DNA of 64,000 bases from Sulfobacillus acidophilus. Its GTDB lineage: Bacteria > Bacillota > Sulfobacillia > Sulfobacillales > Sulfobacillaceae. Location: NCBI GenBank assembly GCA_003023745.1, contig PXYV01000004.1, positions 1 through 64,000 on the forward strand, written 5' to 3'. A program made the translations under genes and the position numbers. Below the pieces are notes generated by a model, which did not search any database, was not told the DNA's origin, and worked only from the letters and a program-made list of their open reading frames with translations. Positions 1 to 8,181 of the stretch are shown here, in pieces (the stretch's first letter is position 1; each line of letters opens with the position of its first letter).

Positions 1-342
1 AGTATTTGGATAGCTGGTTAGCGTATCGCAAGACGTTATTCTCCGAATGATCCACATCGCATTCCCCCGTCGACACCACGTGGCGAAAGGAGCGACGGGG
101 CATCTTCATGAGGGCCCAGTAACACTGGGGCTCAGGGCACCACCGACGGGACACCGATGGGACCTACGGCCTCTCATCCTTCTCCTGCCGGGATCTTGAG
201 CGGTGCGTGGGGGGAAAATATCCCCGCGCGATGGGGCAGAAGCCACCCCCGAGCCGGCGAATCCTGTGAGGACTGCGGGTCCCGTGAGGGGCCGAGAAAA
301 GCCGAAAGAGATTATCGTAGGTTTTTTAACCAGGAATGATGC
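1..342. other. Intergenic DNA with hairpins; possible 3' tail of an upstream gene
   Basis: No convincing complete gene is seen here. Frame 3 is open from base 3 to a TGA at 48-50, encoding about 15 residues, which could be the tail of a gene entering from the left, but it is too short to identify. Two perfect inverted repeats follow. One has 8-bp arms at 65-72 and 93-100 and encloses the palindrome CCACGTGG. The other has 6-bp arms at 115-120 and 124-129 with a 3-nt loop. They could be a terminator, an element end or a structured RNA. The open stretch at 157-339 has biased composition and no recognisable domain. Confidence 0.3.
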
Positions 343-771
343 ATGGTAGAACGCGTGCCTTTACGATGCTGGGCCGATGAGAATGTCTGGTTCGTGCAAG
401 GTCTGCCACCCTGGGATAATGTGCTGACGTATGGTTCTGATCGGGAAGACGCCATCCGTCAGGCACAAGACGCCTTAAGTGGGGTGTTGGCCGCCCTGCT
501 GGATCGAGGGGATCCGGTGCCGGAGGTTCCAGACACCGCGGATGCCGACGACATTATCTGGATGGTACCCGACCTGCGCGTCATGGTCCCCATGTGGCTG
601 CGGCAGGCCCGCGAAGCGGCGGGTTTGACGCAGGGGGAATTGGCGACACGCCTCGGAGTGACATACCAGGCCATCCAAAAATGGGAGCGGCCTGGCGCTA
701 ATCCTACCATCGGCACCCTGCAACGGCTGTCGCGCGCCGTGGGGCGTCCGTTGACCCTACGGTTGCCGTAA
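343..771 (+). CDS. HicB-like antitoxin with C-terminal XRE helix-turn-helix
   Basis: This 142-residue protein has the HicB two-part layout. Residues about 5-62 form a degraded RNase-H-like HicB fold ending in the typical 'ALLDRGDPVPE' segment. Residues about 85-140 form an XRE/Cro helix-turn-helix ('AGLTQGELATRLGVTYQAIQ'). HicB proteins neutralise the HicA mRNA interferase and repress their own operon through the DNA-binding domain. An AGGA motif lies upstream of the ATG. No HicA-like gene (a short dsRBD-type protein with a GSHH motif) is visible on either side, so this is an orphan within the window. It could be a solitary regulator or the remnant of a toxin-antitoxin pair. The fold call is strong; the role is inferred. 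Confidence 0.72.
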   Translation: MVERVPLRCWADENVWFVQGLPPWDNVLTYGSDREDAIRQAQDALSGVLAALLDRGDPVPEVPDTADADDIIWMVPDLRVMVPMWLRQAREAAGLTQGELATRLGVTYQAIQKWERPGANPTIGTLQRLSRAVGRPLTLRLP

Positions 772-1134
772 GCGGGGTGCGGCCAACAACCACGAGTGGC
801 GCGTCGAGCCTGCCAAAACGGATTATGGGGCATGTACCCTCGTCCTTTGGCCGCTATCCGATTAGTCCGAGTCAATTAGTCCGAGTCAAAGTGGGGCGTC
901 CGAGAAAGAAAGCCTGCCGGAGCAGAAAGCAACGGATGATGCAACTCCCGCACCAGCGGAGACGAGAGCCGCTGAGAGTGTGAAGGTATAGGTTTTTAGA
1001 ACCCGATAAATCTGGGGGATCAGGCAACCATCTCGTTCCTTGCGAATACCATGAGACTAGGGTACTGACCAGAATTCACCTAAAGTCAGCCGATTGTCAT
1101 GGTGCGTTTGCGCCATGAGGCAGGGAGCGCGATC
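772..1134. other. Non-coding gap with a 14-bp tandem duplication
   Basis: No credible gene is seen. The open stretch at 777-983 gives a basic, low-complexity protein without a domain. A perfect 14-bp tandem duplication lies at 861-888. Just before the muramidase start, an imperfect 7-bp hairpin spans about 1099-1116. Confidence 0.4.
861..888 (+). repeat. 14-bp perfect tandem duplication
   Basis: The unit ATTAGTCCGAGTCA occurs twice back to back (861-874 and 875-888) in non-coding DNA. It most likely reflects a replication slippage event. No function is apparent. Confidence 0.8.
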
Positions 1135-1791
1135 ATGACCTGGTCTTGTGGCAGTCCAACACACGTGAAAGGTATCGACGTCAGTTCCGCCCAAGGTCTT
1201 TATCCCTGCTCTTTGACCTGGTGGCGGCGCTTGCGCCATCAGTACCACATTCAATTTGGCATTGTTAAGGCGTCCGAAGGCATTTCCTATGTCAACCCCT
1301 ACCTCAAATCATCATGGCTAGCCTGTACTGCGGCCAATGGTACACAACATACCGGACTATATCATTTTATCGACTGGCAATATTCGGGAACAGAACAAGC
1401 AGAACATTTTTGGCAGACTATCAAGCCACTGTTCAATCCCATCAGTCGGCTCGTTGACATCATGCTTGTGATCGATGTTGAAGAGCCCAACGGCCTCAGC
1501 TCTACCACAAAGCCATCGCGTACCGTGCTCAATGACTTCGTCCACTCCTTGTCTAAAGATCTTGATGGCAATCAGAGTAACTTGACCATTTACACAAATT
1601 ACAATACCTGGGCCGTTTTGCTGGATAATCCCAAAGATTGGTCTACCCTAAAGTTGTGGGTCGCGGCAATGAACGGCGAGTCCGGCTGCCCACCCGCAGA
1701 ATTCGGTGGATGGACCAATTGGTCGTATATGCAATACGGACTCTCTGAATTGGGTGGCGTCTACACGGATCTGGATCAATTAAGGATATGA
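1135..1791 (+). CDS. Glycoside hydrolase family 25 muramidase (lysozyme)
   Basis: The product is a GH25 (Chalaropsis-type) lysozyme that would cleave the MurNAc-GlcNAc bond of peptidoglycan. Family landmarks appear in order: 'GIDVSSAQG' near the N-terminus (catalytic strand), 'GIVKASEG', 'GLYHF', 'MLVIDVEE' with the acidic pair expected at the active site, 'TIYTNYNTW', 'LWVAA' and a C-terminal 'DLDQ'. I start at the ATG at 1135, which has a GGGAG motif about 8 nt upstream; an in-frame start at 1099 is also possible. There is no signal peptide or cell-wall-binding repeat, as in many phage-derived muramidases. The gene looks lower in G+C than its neighbours by eye, so acquisition from a phage is plausible but unproven. 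Confidence 0.85.
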   Translation: MTWSCGSPTHVKGIDVSSAQGLYPCSLTWWRRLRHQYHIQFGIVKASEGISYVNPYLKSSWLACTAANGTQHTGLYHFIDWQYSGTEQAEHFWQTIKPLFNPISRLVDIMLVIDVEEPNGLSSTTKPSRTVLNDFVHSLSKDLDGNQSNLTIYTNYNTWAVLLDNPKDWSTLKLWVAAMNGESGCPPAEFGGWTNWSYMQYGLSELGGVYTDLDQLRI

Positions 1792-1913
1792 GCCGCCTTG
1801 ACCTATTCTGGCGTCTGTCCCAGCCTATCTGAAAATAGTTTGGCAACGGTCGCGGGTGAGTAATACGACAGAGTACAATAAGAAAAAAGGTCCAGTGCAG
1901 GGGATGACCAAAA

Positions 1914-2237
1914 ATGGCCAAATATCGGCAGAATAAAGTCAAGCGGCAGCACCATGTTCTAGCAGACTTGGAAGATGGGCTGAAAACGCTATCCTCACTT
2001 CCTGCGATTGACGGCATCATTCCTGGCATCATCCGCCCCAAATCGGGTGGATCGCTCGGGTTCACTTTTCAGTACCTCACCCCAAGCGGCTTCAAGTTGA
2101 TCGGTCGGTCCAGCGCTGCAGCCCAAGAAATTTTCGTCATTTCAGGCGACCCGCAAACAGCTCTCCGGAATCTCTACCAGCTTGGTCTGCTGTCCGGTCG
2201 GCCACACCTTCCACCCTCGATGCCGCCTCAACCCTAG
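1914..2237 (+). CDS. Small conserved protein, DUF2103-like
   Basis: This is a 107-residue basic protein. The stretch 'HHVLADLEDGL' followed by 'IDGIIPGIIRP' and a later segment with 'GSLGFTFQY' resembles my recollection of DUF2103, a family described only as a predicted metal-binding protein. No CxxC motif is present in this copy, so metal binding cannot be argued from the sequence. The ATG is preceded by AGGGGATG at a usable distance. Neither neighbour suggests a pathway. The gene is probably real; its function is unknown. Confidence 0.5.
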   Translation: MAKYRQNKVKRQHHVLADLEDGLKTLSSLPAIDGIIPGIIRPKSGGSLGFTFQYLTPSGFKLIGRSSAAAQEIFVISGDPQTALRNLYQLGLLSGRPHLPPSMPPQP

Positions 2238-2726
2238 GACAACCCTGCCGAGGCTCACAAAAATCTATGTCTATTGCCGCGTTCGGCTAATGTTTTTCGT
2301 GCGCGCCGATGGAGGATCACGGAGAGGGCCACTCGCTGCTATTGGCATTGGTCGGACAATTTCACCGCGATAAACTCATGGCGAACTTGGCGTTGAACCG
2401 CTTGATCAACGTCCGGATATTCCACCATATCGGCATAAAACGTGAGCGGTTCATTCGGCTGCCCCAGTTGCGGCGGTCGCCTTTTGCGGTCAGTGGCTTC
2501 CCATAATTTGAGCCGACTGCACCGTGATTTTACTTTGCCAATCGCATGGTCAATGGCTGCAAGGGATGAGCATGCGCCGTGGTGTCCGGCGCGTGCAATT
2601 CTTGATTCGTCCATGATCGTTCATACGCAGTGCCATCCTTGCAACGTGCTTCTTTTTTGGCCGCGAATATTATCAACCTCAGTTGAGGCAGATTAGGGGT
2701 TAAGACCCCACTAGGAGGCAAGTGCG
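2238..2726. other. Gap with fragmentary minus-strand reading frames
   Basis: No intact gene is recognised. Two overlapping minus-strand frames (2530-2721 and 2339-2614) together read like one protein interrupted by a frameshift, for example 'DGTAYERSWTNQELH' running into 'KLWEATDRKRR', but I cannot name a family. This may be a decayed gene. The last bases (about 2711-2717) hold the AGGAGG site of the next gene. Confidence 0.25.
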
Positions 2727-2963
2727 ATGGCGCACATTATCTTTGGTATTGATCCGATTCCGCCGTTCAATCAGCAAAACCTCGAAGTAGCGCTCAGGAT
2801 GCCGGGCGTTCACCATGCCCATGCCGATGCGAAGGCACATGTCGTGGCAGTTGAATTCGATCCGCTTGTGCTCACGGGCGCACAGTTGCAGCGGACCATC
2901 CAAGGGATTGGCTTTAGACCGTTCGTATTGACCGAATCAGATACGCCACATCACCAGGCGTAG
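2727..2963 (+). CDS. Small HMA-fold-like protein lacking the metal-binding CxxC
   Basis: The 78-residue product has the size and pattern of a heavy-metal-associated (ferredoxin-like) domain. It has a first strand 'IIFGIDPIPP', a helix 'NQQNLEVALRMPGV', a strand pair around 'HVVAVEFDPLVLTG', and a helix ending in 'IQGIGFRPFVL', matching the usual HMA C-terminal pattern. The MxCxxC loop expected after the first strand is replaced by 'DPIPPF', so copper-type binding by that motif is excluded. Histidines cluster at residues 27-32 ('VHHAHAD') and at the C-terminus ('HHQA') and could bind metal. A clear AGGAGG lies about 10 nt before the ATG. The fold call is moderate; the function is unknown. Confidence 0.6.
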   Translation: MAHIIFGIDPIPPFNQQNLEVALRMPGVHHAHADAKAHVVAVEFDPLVLTGAQLQRTIQGIGFRPFVLTESDTPHHQA

Positions 2964-3069
2964 TTGTCGGACTTGTCGGCAGACCATAGAGCTATTCTCC
3001 AAGTGGCGGAACATCCGAACCCTATAACCGCACGACTGGCTGAATAAAAAGCCTTCTTCGTCGAACGCC

Positions 3070-3558
3070 TTAGATCCTTTGACGATGAAAAATACTGCCA
3101 CATTTCAAATGCATTAATGGAGTAGGGAGCTGGGTTTGATGTTGGCGCAAAAGTGGGCGCAAGACAGCTGTAGAGAGCGCCAGCCCAATACTCAAGGAGC
3201 CCGCCGCCATTAAAGCACTTAGGCCCGACTGGGCACCCGACAAGAAGTGGTTTTGCAAAAAGGCCACCATACTCTGGTATACGAGTTCTCCCGGCACAAA
3301 CACAATAATGGCCGGCACCACAAACATAAGCGCTGGCTCGTGCTTCAATCGAGCCGCGACCTCTGCTAAAGCACCCACTATTAATGCGCCCACGAAGTCA
3401 CCCAGCAAACCCGAGCCATGGATCAACTTGAGCACACTCGCCACCGCCCACGATAGCGTGCCAATAATCCCCGCTACCACCAAGGTACTGCCGGCAACCT
3501 GATATAAGAGCCCAAACGCGACAGCCGTCACTCCGGAGAGCATCGCGCCCACAATCAT
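3070..3558 (-). CDS. ThrE-type threonine/serine exporter, small membrane subunit (YjjB-like)
   Basis: This 162-residue hydrophobic protein has about five predicted membrane segments and matches the C-terminal ThrE_2 module. In many bacteria this module is a separate gene next to the larger YjjP-like subunit, and together they export small acids or hydroxy-amino acids. The ATG overlaps the TGA of the upstream gene as ATGA, indicating translational coupling. The reading frame is open far upstream of this ATG, but the upstream part is out of frame with the large subunit and is coding shadow. This is therefore a genuine two-gene system and not a frameshifted fusion. The substrate is not predictable from sequence. 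Confidence 0.82.
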   Translation of the reverse strand: MIVGAMLSGVTAVAFGLLYQVAGSTLVVAGIIGTLSWAVASVLKLIHGSGLLGDFVGALIVGALAEVAARLKHEPALMFVVPAIIVFVPGELVYQSMVAFLQNHFLSGAQSGLSALMAAGSLSIGLALSTAVLRPLLRQHQTQLPTPLMHLKCGSIFHRQRI

Positions 3559-4337
3559 GCCCAATGGCCCCCCAAGGCCAAATAGAGATAAAGCGGCAAA
3601 CTTGCGCCTGCAGCAATCGCTCCCGCTGACAAAAGCGCCTCCAAGACGCGCGCCGCCGCTGACAACAAATCGCCTTCGATGCCATCGCGCACCGCCGTCG
3701 TCATCAGAAGTCCCGGCGTCAAGACCATGATGCCTCCCACCAATACGGAGCCGGGGCGCGGAACACGCCAATACGCACACGCCACCGCCGGCAAGACCGC
3801 CACTGCCGCCGCCCCCATGTCGCCCACGCCGTTGGCTAAACCAATGCGGCGAAACCATTGCCGCACGATCTGCGTCAATGCCCCGCCGATAACGGCTGGC
3901 AATACATCGGCGCCGCGTCCGCCCACCAGTTGGCTTAAAGCTCCCGCCGCGACTCCGGCAAATAATAGATTGGCGGAAGGCCGATAACGCGAAGCATGGC
4001 GCGCTTGTGCCAACCGCTCTTCTAATTCCCCTAGCGGAATCGGATTACGGCTTACATCCCGTGACAACTGGTTGATCGAAGCCACAACCGCTAAATTCAC
4101 GGAGCGGTTGCGGATGCGTCGAATCACCGTGTTCCCGCCCGCATTGATGAATAGCGCCGTCGGGAGAACAATCACTTCGACCGCTTCGACTCCATACGCT
4201 CGCGCCAAGCGCTGCATAGTGTCTTCGACGCGCGCTACTTCGCCACCGCTAGCCAGAAGTGCCGCTCCAGCGTCAGCTATGACCTTCAGTACGTCGGGGT
4301 CTGGGGTTTGCGCTCGACCTCTGGACGTCGGATTCAT
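3555..4337 (-). CDS. ThrE-type threonine/serine exporter, large subunit (YjjP-like, DUF1212)
   Basis: The 260-residue protein starts with a soluble region of about 115 residues containing 'LASGGEVARVEDTMQRLA', typical of the DUF1212/ThrE N-terminal domain. About five hydrophobic segments follow. It would form an inner-membrane exporter with the overlapping small subunit. The ATG at 4337 is preceded by GGGAGG at 7 nt and lies inside the 3' end of the GtrA gene (65-nt overlap), so the two are probably co-transcribed. ThrE proteins export threonine, serine or succinate-like molecules; which applies here is unknown. Placement behind lipid-linked sugar genes is unusual. Confidence 0.83.
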   Translation of the reverse strand: MNPTSRGRAQTPDPDVLKVIADAGAALLASGGEVARVEDTMQRLARAYGVEAVEVIVLPTALFINAGGNTVIRRIRNRSVNLAVVASINQLSRDVSRNPIPLGELEERLAQARHASRYRPSANLLFAGVAAGALSQLVGGRGADVLPAVIGGALTQIVRQWFRRIGLANGVGDMGAAAVAVLPAVACAYWRVPRPGSVLVGGIMVLTPGLLMTTAVRDGIEGDLLSAAARVLEALLSAGAIAAGASLPLYLYLALGGHWA

Positions 4338-4713
4338 GGGAAGCCTCCCGCTTGCGAAAAACCCAAATCGTCGAAAACAAAAACCCAAACGCTGTACCAA
4401 ACGGTATTGCTAAAAGTTGGGCCAAGCGATAATCAATCCCACGCGCTATAAGATACCGTGCAATTACCACTTGGATAATTTCAGCAAACGCCATCACCAA
4501 GTTGTAACGGCCAAACCCTTTCCAGGTAATCCGATCTTGGAATGTGAAATAGGCATTAAGGATATAATTGGGCACAATCGATGCTTCCACTGCCACCAGC
4601 GAATCAAAGGTCTTAAGCTGGGGAAACACAAAGTGAGCTGCCGTCAACACTCCTAAGTTCACGACAACGCCGCTCGCCCCGACCAGGCAGTACCATATAA
4701 TGCGCCTAATCAT
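4273..4713 (-). CDS. GtrA family membrane protein
   Basis: This is a 146-residue integral membrane protein with four hydrophobic segments. It carries the GtrA family pattern, including 'YCLVGASGVVVNLGVL' at the N-terminus and 'IVPNYILNAYFTFQDR' in the middle, with 'FSTIWVFR' closing the fold. GtrA proteins are thought to flip or present polyprenyl-phosphate-linked sugars. The ATG directly follows the TAG of the upstream glycosyltransferase gene. That neighbour supports a role in moving the lipid-linked sugar it makes. The charged tail after residue 125 overlaps the next gene and may be dispensable. Confidence 0.85.
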   Translation of the reverse strand: MIRRIIWYCLVGASGVVVNLGVLTAAHFVFPQLKTFDSLVAVEASIVPNYILNAYFTFQDRITWKGFGRYNLVMAFAEIIQVVIARYLIARGIDYRLAQLLAIPFGTAFGFLFSTIWVFRKREASHESDVQRSSANPRPRRTEGHS

Positions 4714-5484
4714 CTATGAACGCAAACGCTCCGGTTGAGTACTCGACTCCTTGGCCACCCGCTCAGCGCGCATTTTCGTCACCATCCAAAAGGCCTCAAG
4801 AAAAATGGCGGGGGACATCTTGCTCTTGCCCTCACGCCGTTCCTCAAATATTATAGGCATCTCCACCACATGAAACCCGGACTCTAGAGCCCGGTAGGTC
4901 ATTTCAATTTGAAACCCATAACCCGTTGATGTAATCGACTCCAAATCGATGCCGTCGAACACAGAACGCCGAAAGCACTTAAACCCGCCCGTCAGATCAC
5001 GTATGTCCACCCCTAGCAATTTAGAGGCGTACAGTGACCCTCCGCGGGATACCATCTTGCGGTACCAAGGCCACCGCGTCACGCCACCACCTGCCACATA
5101 GCGCGACCCCAACACTAAATCTGCGCCCGTGCGCTCCATCGTCTCGATAAAAACCGGCAAATAATCCGGGTTGTGCGAAAAGTCCGCATCCATTTCGAAA
5201 AAGTACTCATACCCCCGTTGCATCCCGTAGCGAAATCCCGCCAAATAAGCCGTCGCCAAGCCTAACTTGCCTTGCCGATGCATAACTTCAATCCGGCCGG
5301 GATAGCTGTCTTTTAGCCGCTCAGCTAAAAGCCCAGTACCGTCGGGCGATCCATCATCAATAATCAGCACATCATACATCGATCCGTGATCCAAAATCGC
5401 GTCGACAATCGGACGCAAATTCCCTATCTCATTGTACGTTGGCAAAATCACTAATGCCTGCACGCTTCGTCCGTCCTCCTCCAT
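4714..5484 (-). CDS. Polyprenyl-phosphate glycosyltransferase, GT2 (dolichol-phosphate mannose synthase-like)
   Basis: This is a GT-A fold family 2 enzyme that would transfer a hexose, probably mannose, from a nucleotide sugar to polyprenyl phosphate. Visible motifs are 'VILPTYNEIGN', 'IDDGSPDGTG', 'EMDADFSHNP' (the metal-binding DxD region), 'GSRYVAGGG' and 'LTGGFKCFRR'. It lacks C-terminal membrane segments, as in the short Dpm1-like class. I use the ATG at 5484, 5 nt after the previous stop. A GTG at 5463 with GGAGGAGG about 10 nt upstream is an equally good start and gives 249 residues. It sits between a lipid-sugar-dependent mannosyltransferase and GtrA, a coherent donor-synthesis set. 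Confidence 0.88.
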   Translation of the reverse strand: MEEDGRSVQALVILPTYNEIGNLRPIVDAILDHGSMYDVLIIDDGSPDGTGLLAERLKDSYPGRIEVMHRQGKLGLATAYLAGFRYGMQRGYEYFFEMDADFSHNPDYLPVFIETMERTGADLVLGSRYVAGGGVTRWPWYRKMVSRGGSLYASKLLGVDIRDLTGGFKCFRRSVFDGIDLESITSTGYGFQIEMTYRALESGFHVVEMPIIFEERREGKSKMSPAIFLEAFWMVTKMRAERVAKESSTQPERLRS

Positions 5485-5489
5485 TTCGC

Positions 5490-6644
5490 TCAGGCAATCC
5501 AGTGCCATGTCGCGAAGATAACGAAGAATACTGCCTGAAGCGATGGCAACACCCACTGCAACATCCTTCGCCAACCCGAATTTCTGGCGAGCATCGCCAA
5601 TGCCACAAAATTCGGGAACAAGACCAGAACTAACCGTGACATACTGAGCAACGGACTTTCTCCTGACGGATCCGGAGCCGAGATGTCGATCAACAACAAA
5701 GCGCCCCAATACACCAACCAGTCGAGCGGCATTCTCCGCTTAAACCCGTATACCCACAGAACACCTGATGATATGGCGGCCAACAGATCTATCATACTCA
5801 GAACTGTGCTGGCTTGCAACGGACTACCCCGTACGATCGCTTCCACGGCCAACACCACACCCACCCACGGCCACGTAATGTGCCGTCCCCAATAACTTTG
5901 CGCGGCAATAAACGCCAGTGGATTTCCAAAATCAAACCACTGGTACACCATAAAGGCGATCAGCCCCAGCGGGATCACAATGACCGGGATTAAATCACGG
6001 CTCAGCCGAAACTGATGGCGCTGATAATAGAGCCATAGCACGGGAATAATCACAAAAAGGCCTTCGTTTCGTGTCATAAACGCAAAAAACGTAAAGATAC
6101 AGGCCTTCCACAGATTGTTCTGGCGCGCCGCCAAAAAAGCTGCCGTGCTTAACCACAAAAAGAGCGCCTCGGTGTAAGCCGCCGACAGAAAGAACGCCGT
6201 CGGAAACATCAATACCATCCAGACCGCGCGACGCGCTATGTTGTCCGGATAATAAGATCGCACGAGCCGATAGAACGTTACGCCAAAAAGGATGAGTGAA
6301 ACATTGGAAATCACCAGCGCCGAGACATCAAACGACATCCGCAAGAAAAAGTGACCCGCCGCAATTAAAAGTGGATAAAGTGGAAAAAACGCCAAAGCTT
6401 CGCGCCAATACCCATGTGCCGCGATACCCGTGTACCATAAGGCATCCCAGCGGATCCACATGATAATCAAGGGATTATTGGACGGGTTGTAGGTAGGCGA
6501 GTAAAACTGCCACGGCAATTCCGCCAAAGCAACCCACCCGACCATAACCAAGGCCACGCGGCTAAAGAGCAATTGCTGCCATAGCTCCCGCCCGGCCTTC
6601 CCTTGCGGCCACCAGTGCTTCACCCATAAGACCAGGCGCCCCAT
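5490..6644 (-). CDS. PIG-V-like integral membrane mannosyltransferase
   Basis: The 384-residue protein has about ten membrane segments. It carries the hallmark 'WDALWYTGIAAHGYW' followed by 'FFPLYPLL', the signature of the PIG-V/GPI-mannosyltransferase-2 group (GT-C fold). These enzymes use polyprenyl-phosphate mannose as donor on the outer membrane face. The Asp of WDALWY is the likely catalytic residue. The donor would come from the GT2 enzyme encoded directly downstream. The ATG lies 1 nt after the GNAT gene stop and has no clear ribosome binding site, suggesting translational coupling. The acceptor is unknown; glycoprotein or glycolipid are both possible. Confidence 0.83.
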   Translation of the reverse strand: MGRLVLWVKHWWPQGKAGRELWQQLLFSRVALVMVGWVALAELPWQFYSPTYNPSNNPLIIMWIRWDALWYTGIAAHGYWREALAFFPLYPLLIAAGHFFLRMSFDVSALVISNVSLILFGVTFYRLVRSYYPDNIARRAVWMVLMFPTAFFLSAAYTEALFLWLSTAAFLAARQNNLWKACIFTFFAFMTRNEGLFVIIPVLWLYYQRHQFRLSRDLIPVIVIPLGLIAFMVYQWFDFGNPLAFIAAQSYWGRHITWPWVGVVLAVEAIVRGSPLQASTVLSMIDLLAAISSGVLWVYGFKRRMPLDWLVYWGALLLIDISAPDPSGESPLLSMSRLVLVLFPNFVALAMLARNSGWRRMLQWVLPSLQAVFFVIFATWHWIA

Positions 6645-6645
6645 A

Positions 6646-7518
6646 TTAGACCATCGACGTCGATGTCAATCCGACATGCTTTTCTAATATGATGCCGTGC
6701 CACTCTCGCTGAAGCGGCAGCCCCGCCACTTCGATCAAGGTGTCGGCAGAATTTCGAGGCAGACCAAAATGCAGTGTCTTCACGCCCCATGCTCGCGATT
6801 CCACCCACAAATATTGCATCAGCGCCTTTAAATGCTGACCCATCGACCGCAAGTAATTTAGGTGCATATCTCCCTCATGAATCCGAAATAATGCCAACGC
6901 ATCAACCGATTGGTTGGCGTCTTGCGGGGCAACCGCAGCCGACCCCGACTCCACGCCCTGCCATACGTCCTCAAATGTCAGCTTGCGAGGCAGCCAGTGA
7001 TCGCGATCGGACCAAAAATCATTTTCGTGCTCGTGAAAAAACGCCGCCAGACGATCCCGGTCGACTGCCCAGGCGGGTCCGGCATCCAAATCCGCAAACG
7101 GAGGGGCTTCAAACCCCTGTAAACTGCCGACCACCCACTCGTCCACGACCTGAAATCCCAGTTTTTCTTGCAATACCTTCTGGGATATCTCGTTACCACT
7201 GCCCACCAAAGCACGAATCACCTGAGCACCCAACCGTTTGGCCTCTTGCACCTGAAACTCGGCAAACTCCTGCCCTAAGGCGGTCGCTTGCAAATCCGGA
7301 CGAATTCGCATCCCGCTCACATACGCTTCTTGCGCTTTCACCAAGTCGACGATGGCGCTGCCCACCACCTGGCTATCCTCATCGAGCGCCAGATACACAC
7401 CACCGGAATCGGAGGACAAATAGGCCTCGATATGTTCAGATAAATAATCATCGACAAACTGAGACAAAAACTCCTGTATCCGCGCCTGATCCTCCGCGGT
7501 GGCTCGGACATACCTCAC
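6646..7518 (-). CDS. GNAT family N-acetyltransferase
   Basis: The N-terminal half (to about residue 140) has the GNAT pattern: 'RYVRATAEDQARI', the 'GVYLALDEDSQVVGSAIVD' strands, and 'SGNEISQKVLQEKLGFQVVD', where the final helix and GF match motif B. The C-terminal half may be a second degenerate GNAT-like module. I place the start at the GTG at 7518, which has AGGGAGG 9 nt upstream, instead of the ATG at 7554, which lacks one. The protein is then 290 residues and begins as GNAT proteins usually do. It heads the minus-strand operon of mannosylation genes. Its substrate is not identifiable. Confidence 0.7.
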   Translation of the reverse strand: MRYVRATAEDQARIQEFLSQFVDDYLSEHIEAYLSSDSGGVYLALDEDSQVVGSAIVDLVKAQEAYVSGMRIRPDLQATALGQEFAEFQVQEAKRLGAQVIRALVGSGNEISQKVLQEKLGFQVVDEWVVGSLQGFEAPPFADLDAGPAWAVDRDRLAAFFHEHENDFWSDRDHWLPRKLTFEDVWQGVESGSAAVAPQDANQSVDALALFRIHEGDMHLNYLRSMGQHLKALMQYLWVESRAWGVKTLHFGLPRNSADTLIEVAGLPLQREWHGIILEKHVGLTSTSMV

Positions 7519-7677
7519 CGACCAAGGCCCTCCCTTGAACAACACTGGACACATTGTAACGTCTTAGAATACCAACTTCAACTCAGGTATGTCTAGGAGC
7601 CGTGCACACCGTATCGCTCCCGGATCTCCGCACGAGCACGCATTCGGATATAATGAATTTAACAGGAGGGGTATGGG

Positions 7678-8181
7678 GTGTCGAATTGGATGCGCCGAGC
7701 TTTCGGCTGGGCTTTGGCAAGCGCAGTATTTGTCATGATCTTAGCTGGAGTAGCAATGGCGGCAACAACCACCCCGGCGTCCTCCGCTCCTGATGTACAA
7801 CTTGCCGGCAAGGTCACCGCGCTTCCCAATCCCCCAGGGTATCCCGAAAATGATGTGTTCTTGGTGACGTTGGTCCATGGCCATCAAGTTCCAGCCATCG
7901 CGGTGATCCATTTCGCCAGTTCCTTGGGCCAGCACACAACCAGCAGCGGTACGTTTAAAAAAGTTAACCACTACCAATACGAAACGGTCTGGTCGGCAAC
8001 CGCTGGTGGTTACGTTCACTTTCAAGCGTATACGGCGCACCACCAATTAGTTGCCGAGGCCAGCTATCCGGTTCGCAAAGGTCATGCTAACTCCGTGGGC
8101 CGAATCTTCATCGGCGCCTTATTTATTGGTGGATCGCTGTGGTTCTGGTGGCGCCAGCAGCGTTTTTCGCGCAATCACTAG
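7678..8181 (+). CDS. Secreted or membrane-anchored protein, YtkA-like
   Basis: The 167-residue product starts at a GTG with AGGAGGG 7 nt upstream; a TATAAT-like -10 box lies at 7649-7654. Residues 1-28 form a signal peptide ending near 'AMAATTTPAS'. The middle is a beta-rich domain with 'DVFLVTLVHGHQVPAIAVI' and 'GGYVHFQAYTAHHQLVAEA', reminiscent of YtkA/FixH-like extracellular domains. Residues about 142-160 form a C-terminal membrane anchor followed by a basic tail. So most of the protein should sit outside the cell, anchored at the C-terminus. The function is not known, and the YtkA resemblance is weak. Confidence 0.65.
   Translation: MSNWMRRAFGWALASAVFVMILAGVAMAATTTPASSAPDVQLAGKVTALPNPPGYPENDVFLVTLVHGHQVPAIAVIHFASSLGQHTTSSGTFKKVNHYQYETVWSATAGGYVHFQAYTAHHQLVAEASYPVRKGHANSVGRIFIGALFIGGSLWFWWRQQRFSRNH

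Noticed and set aside
157..339. 60-residue frame upstream of the HicB gene as a HicA toxin
   Set aside because: It lacks the HicA dsRBD pattern and the catalytic His motif, and has a biased Gly/Arg/Pro composition.
3070..3858. Apparent frameshift in a fused ThrE gene
   Set aside because: The two frames meet at a clean ATGA overlap and the family commonly occurs as separate large and small subunit genes, so this is a normal two-gene system.
6774..7538. Long plus-strand reading frame opposite the GNAT gene
   Set aside because: The translation is Pro/Arg-rich without a domain, a typical antisense shadow of a G+C-rich coding region; the minus-strand frame has a GNAT pattern.
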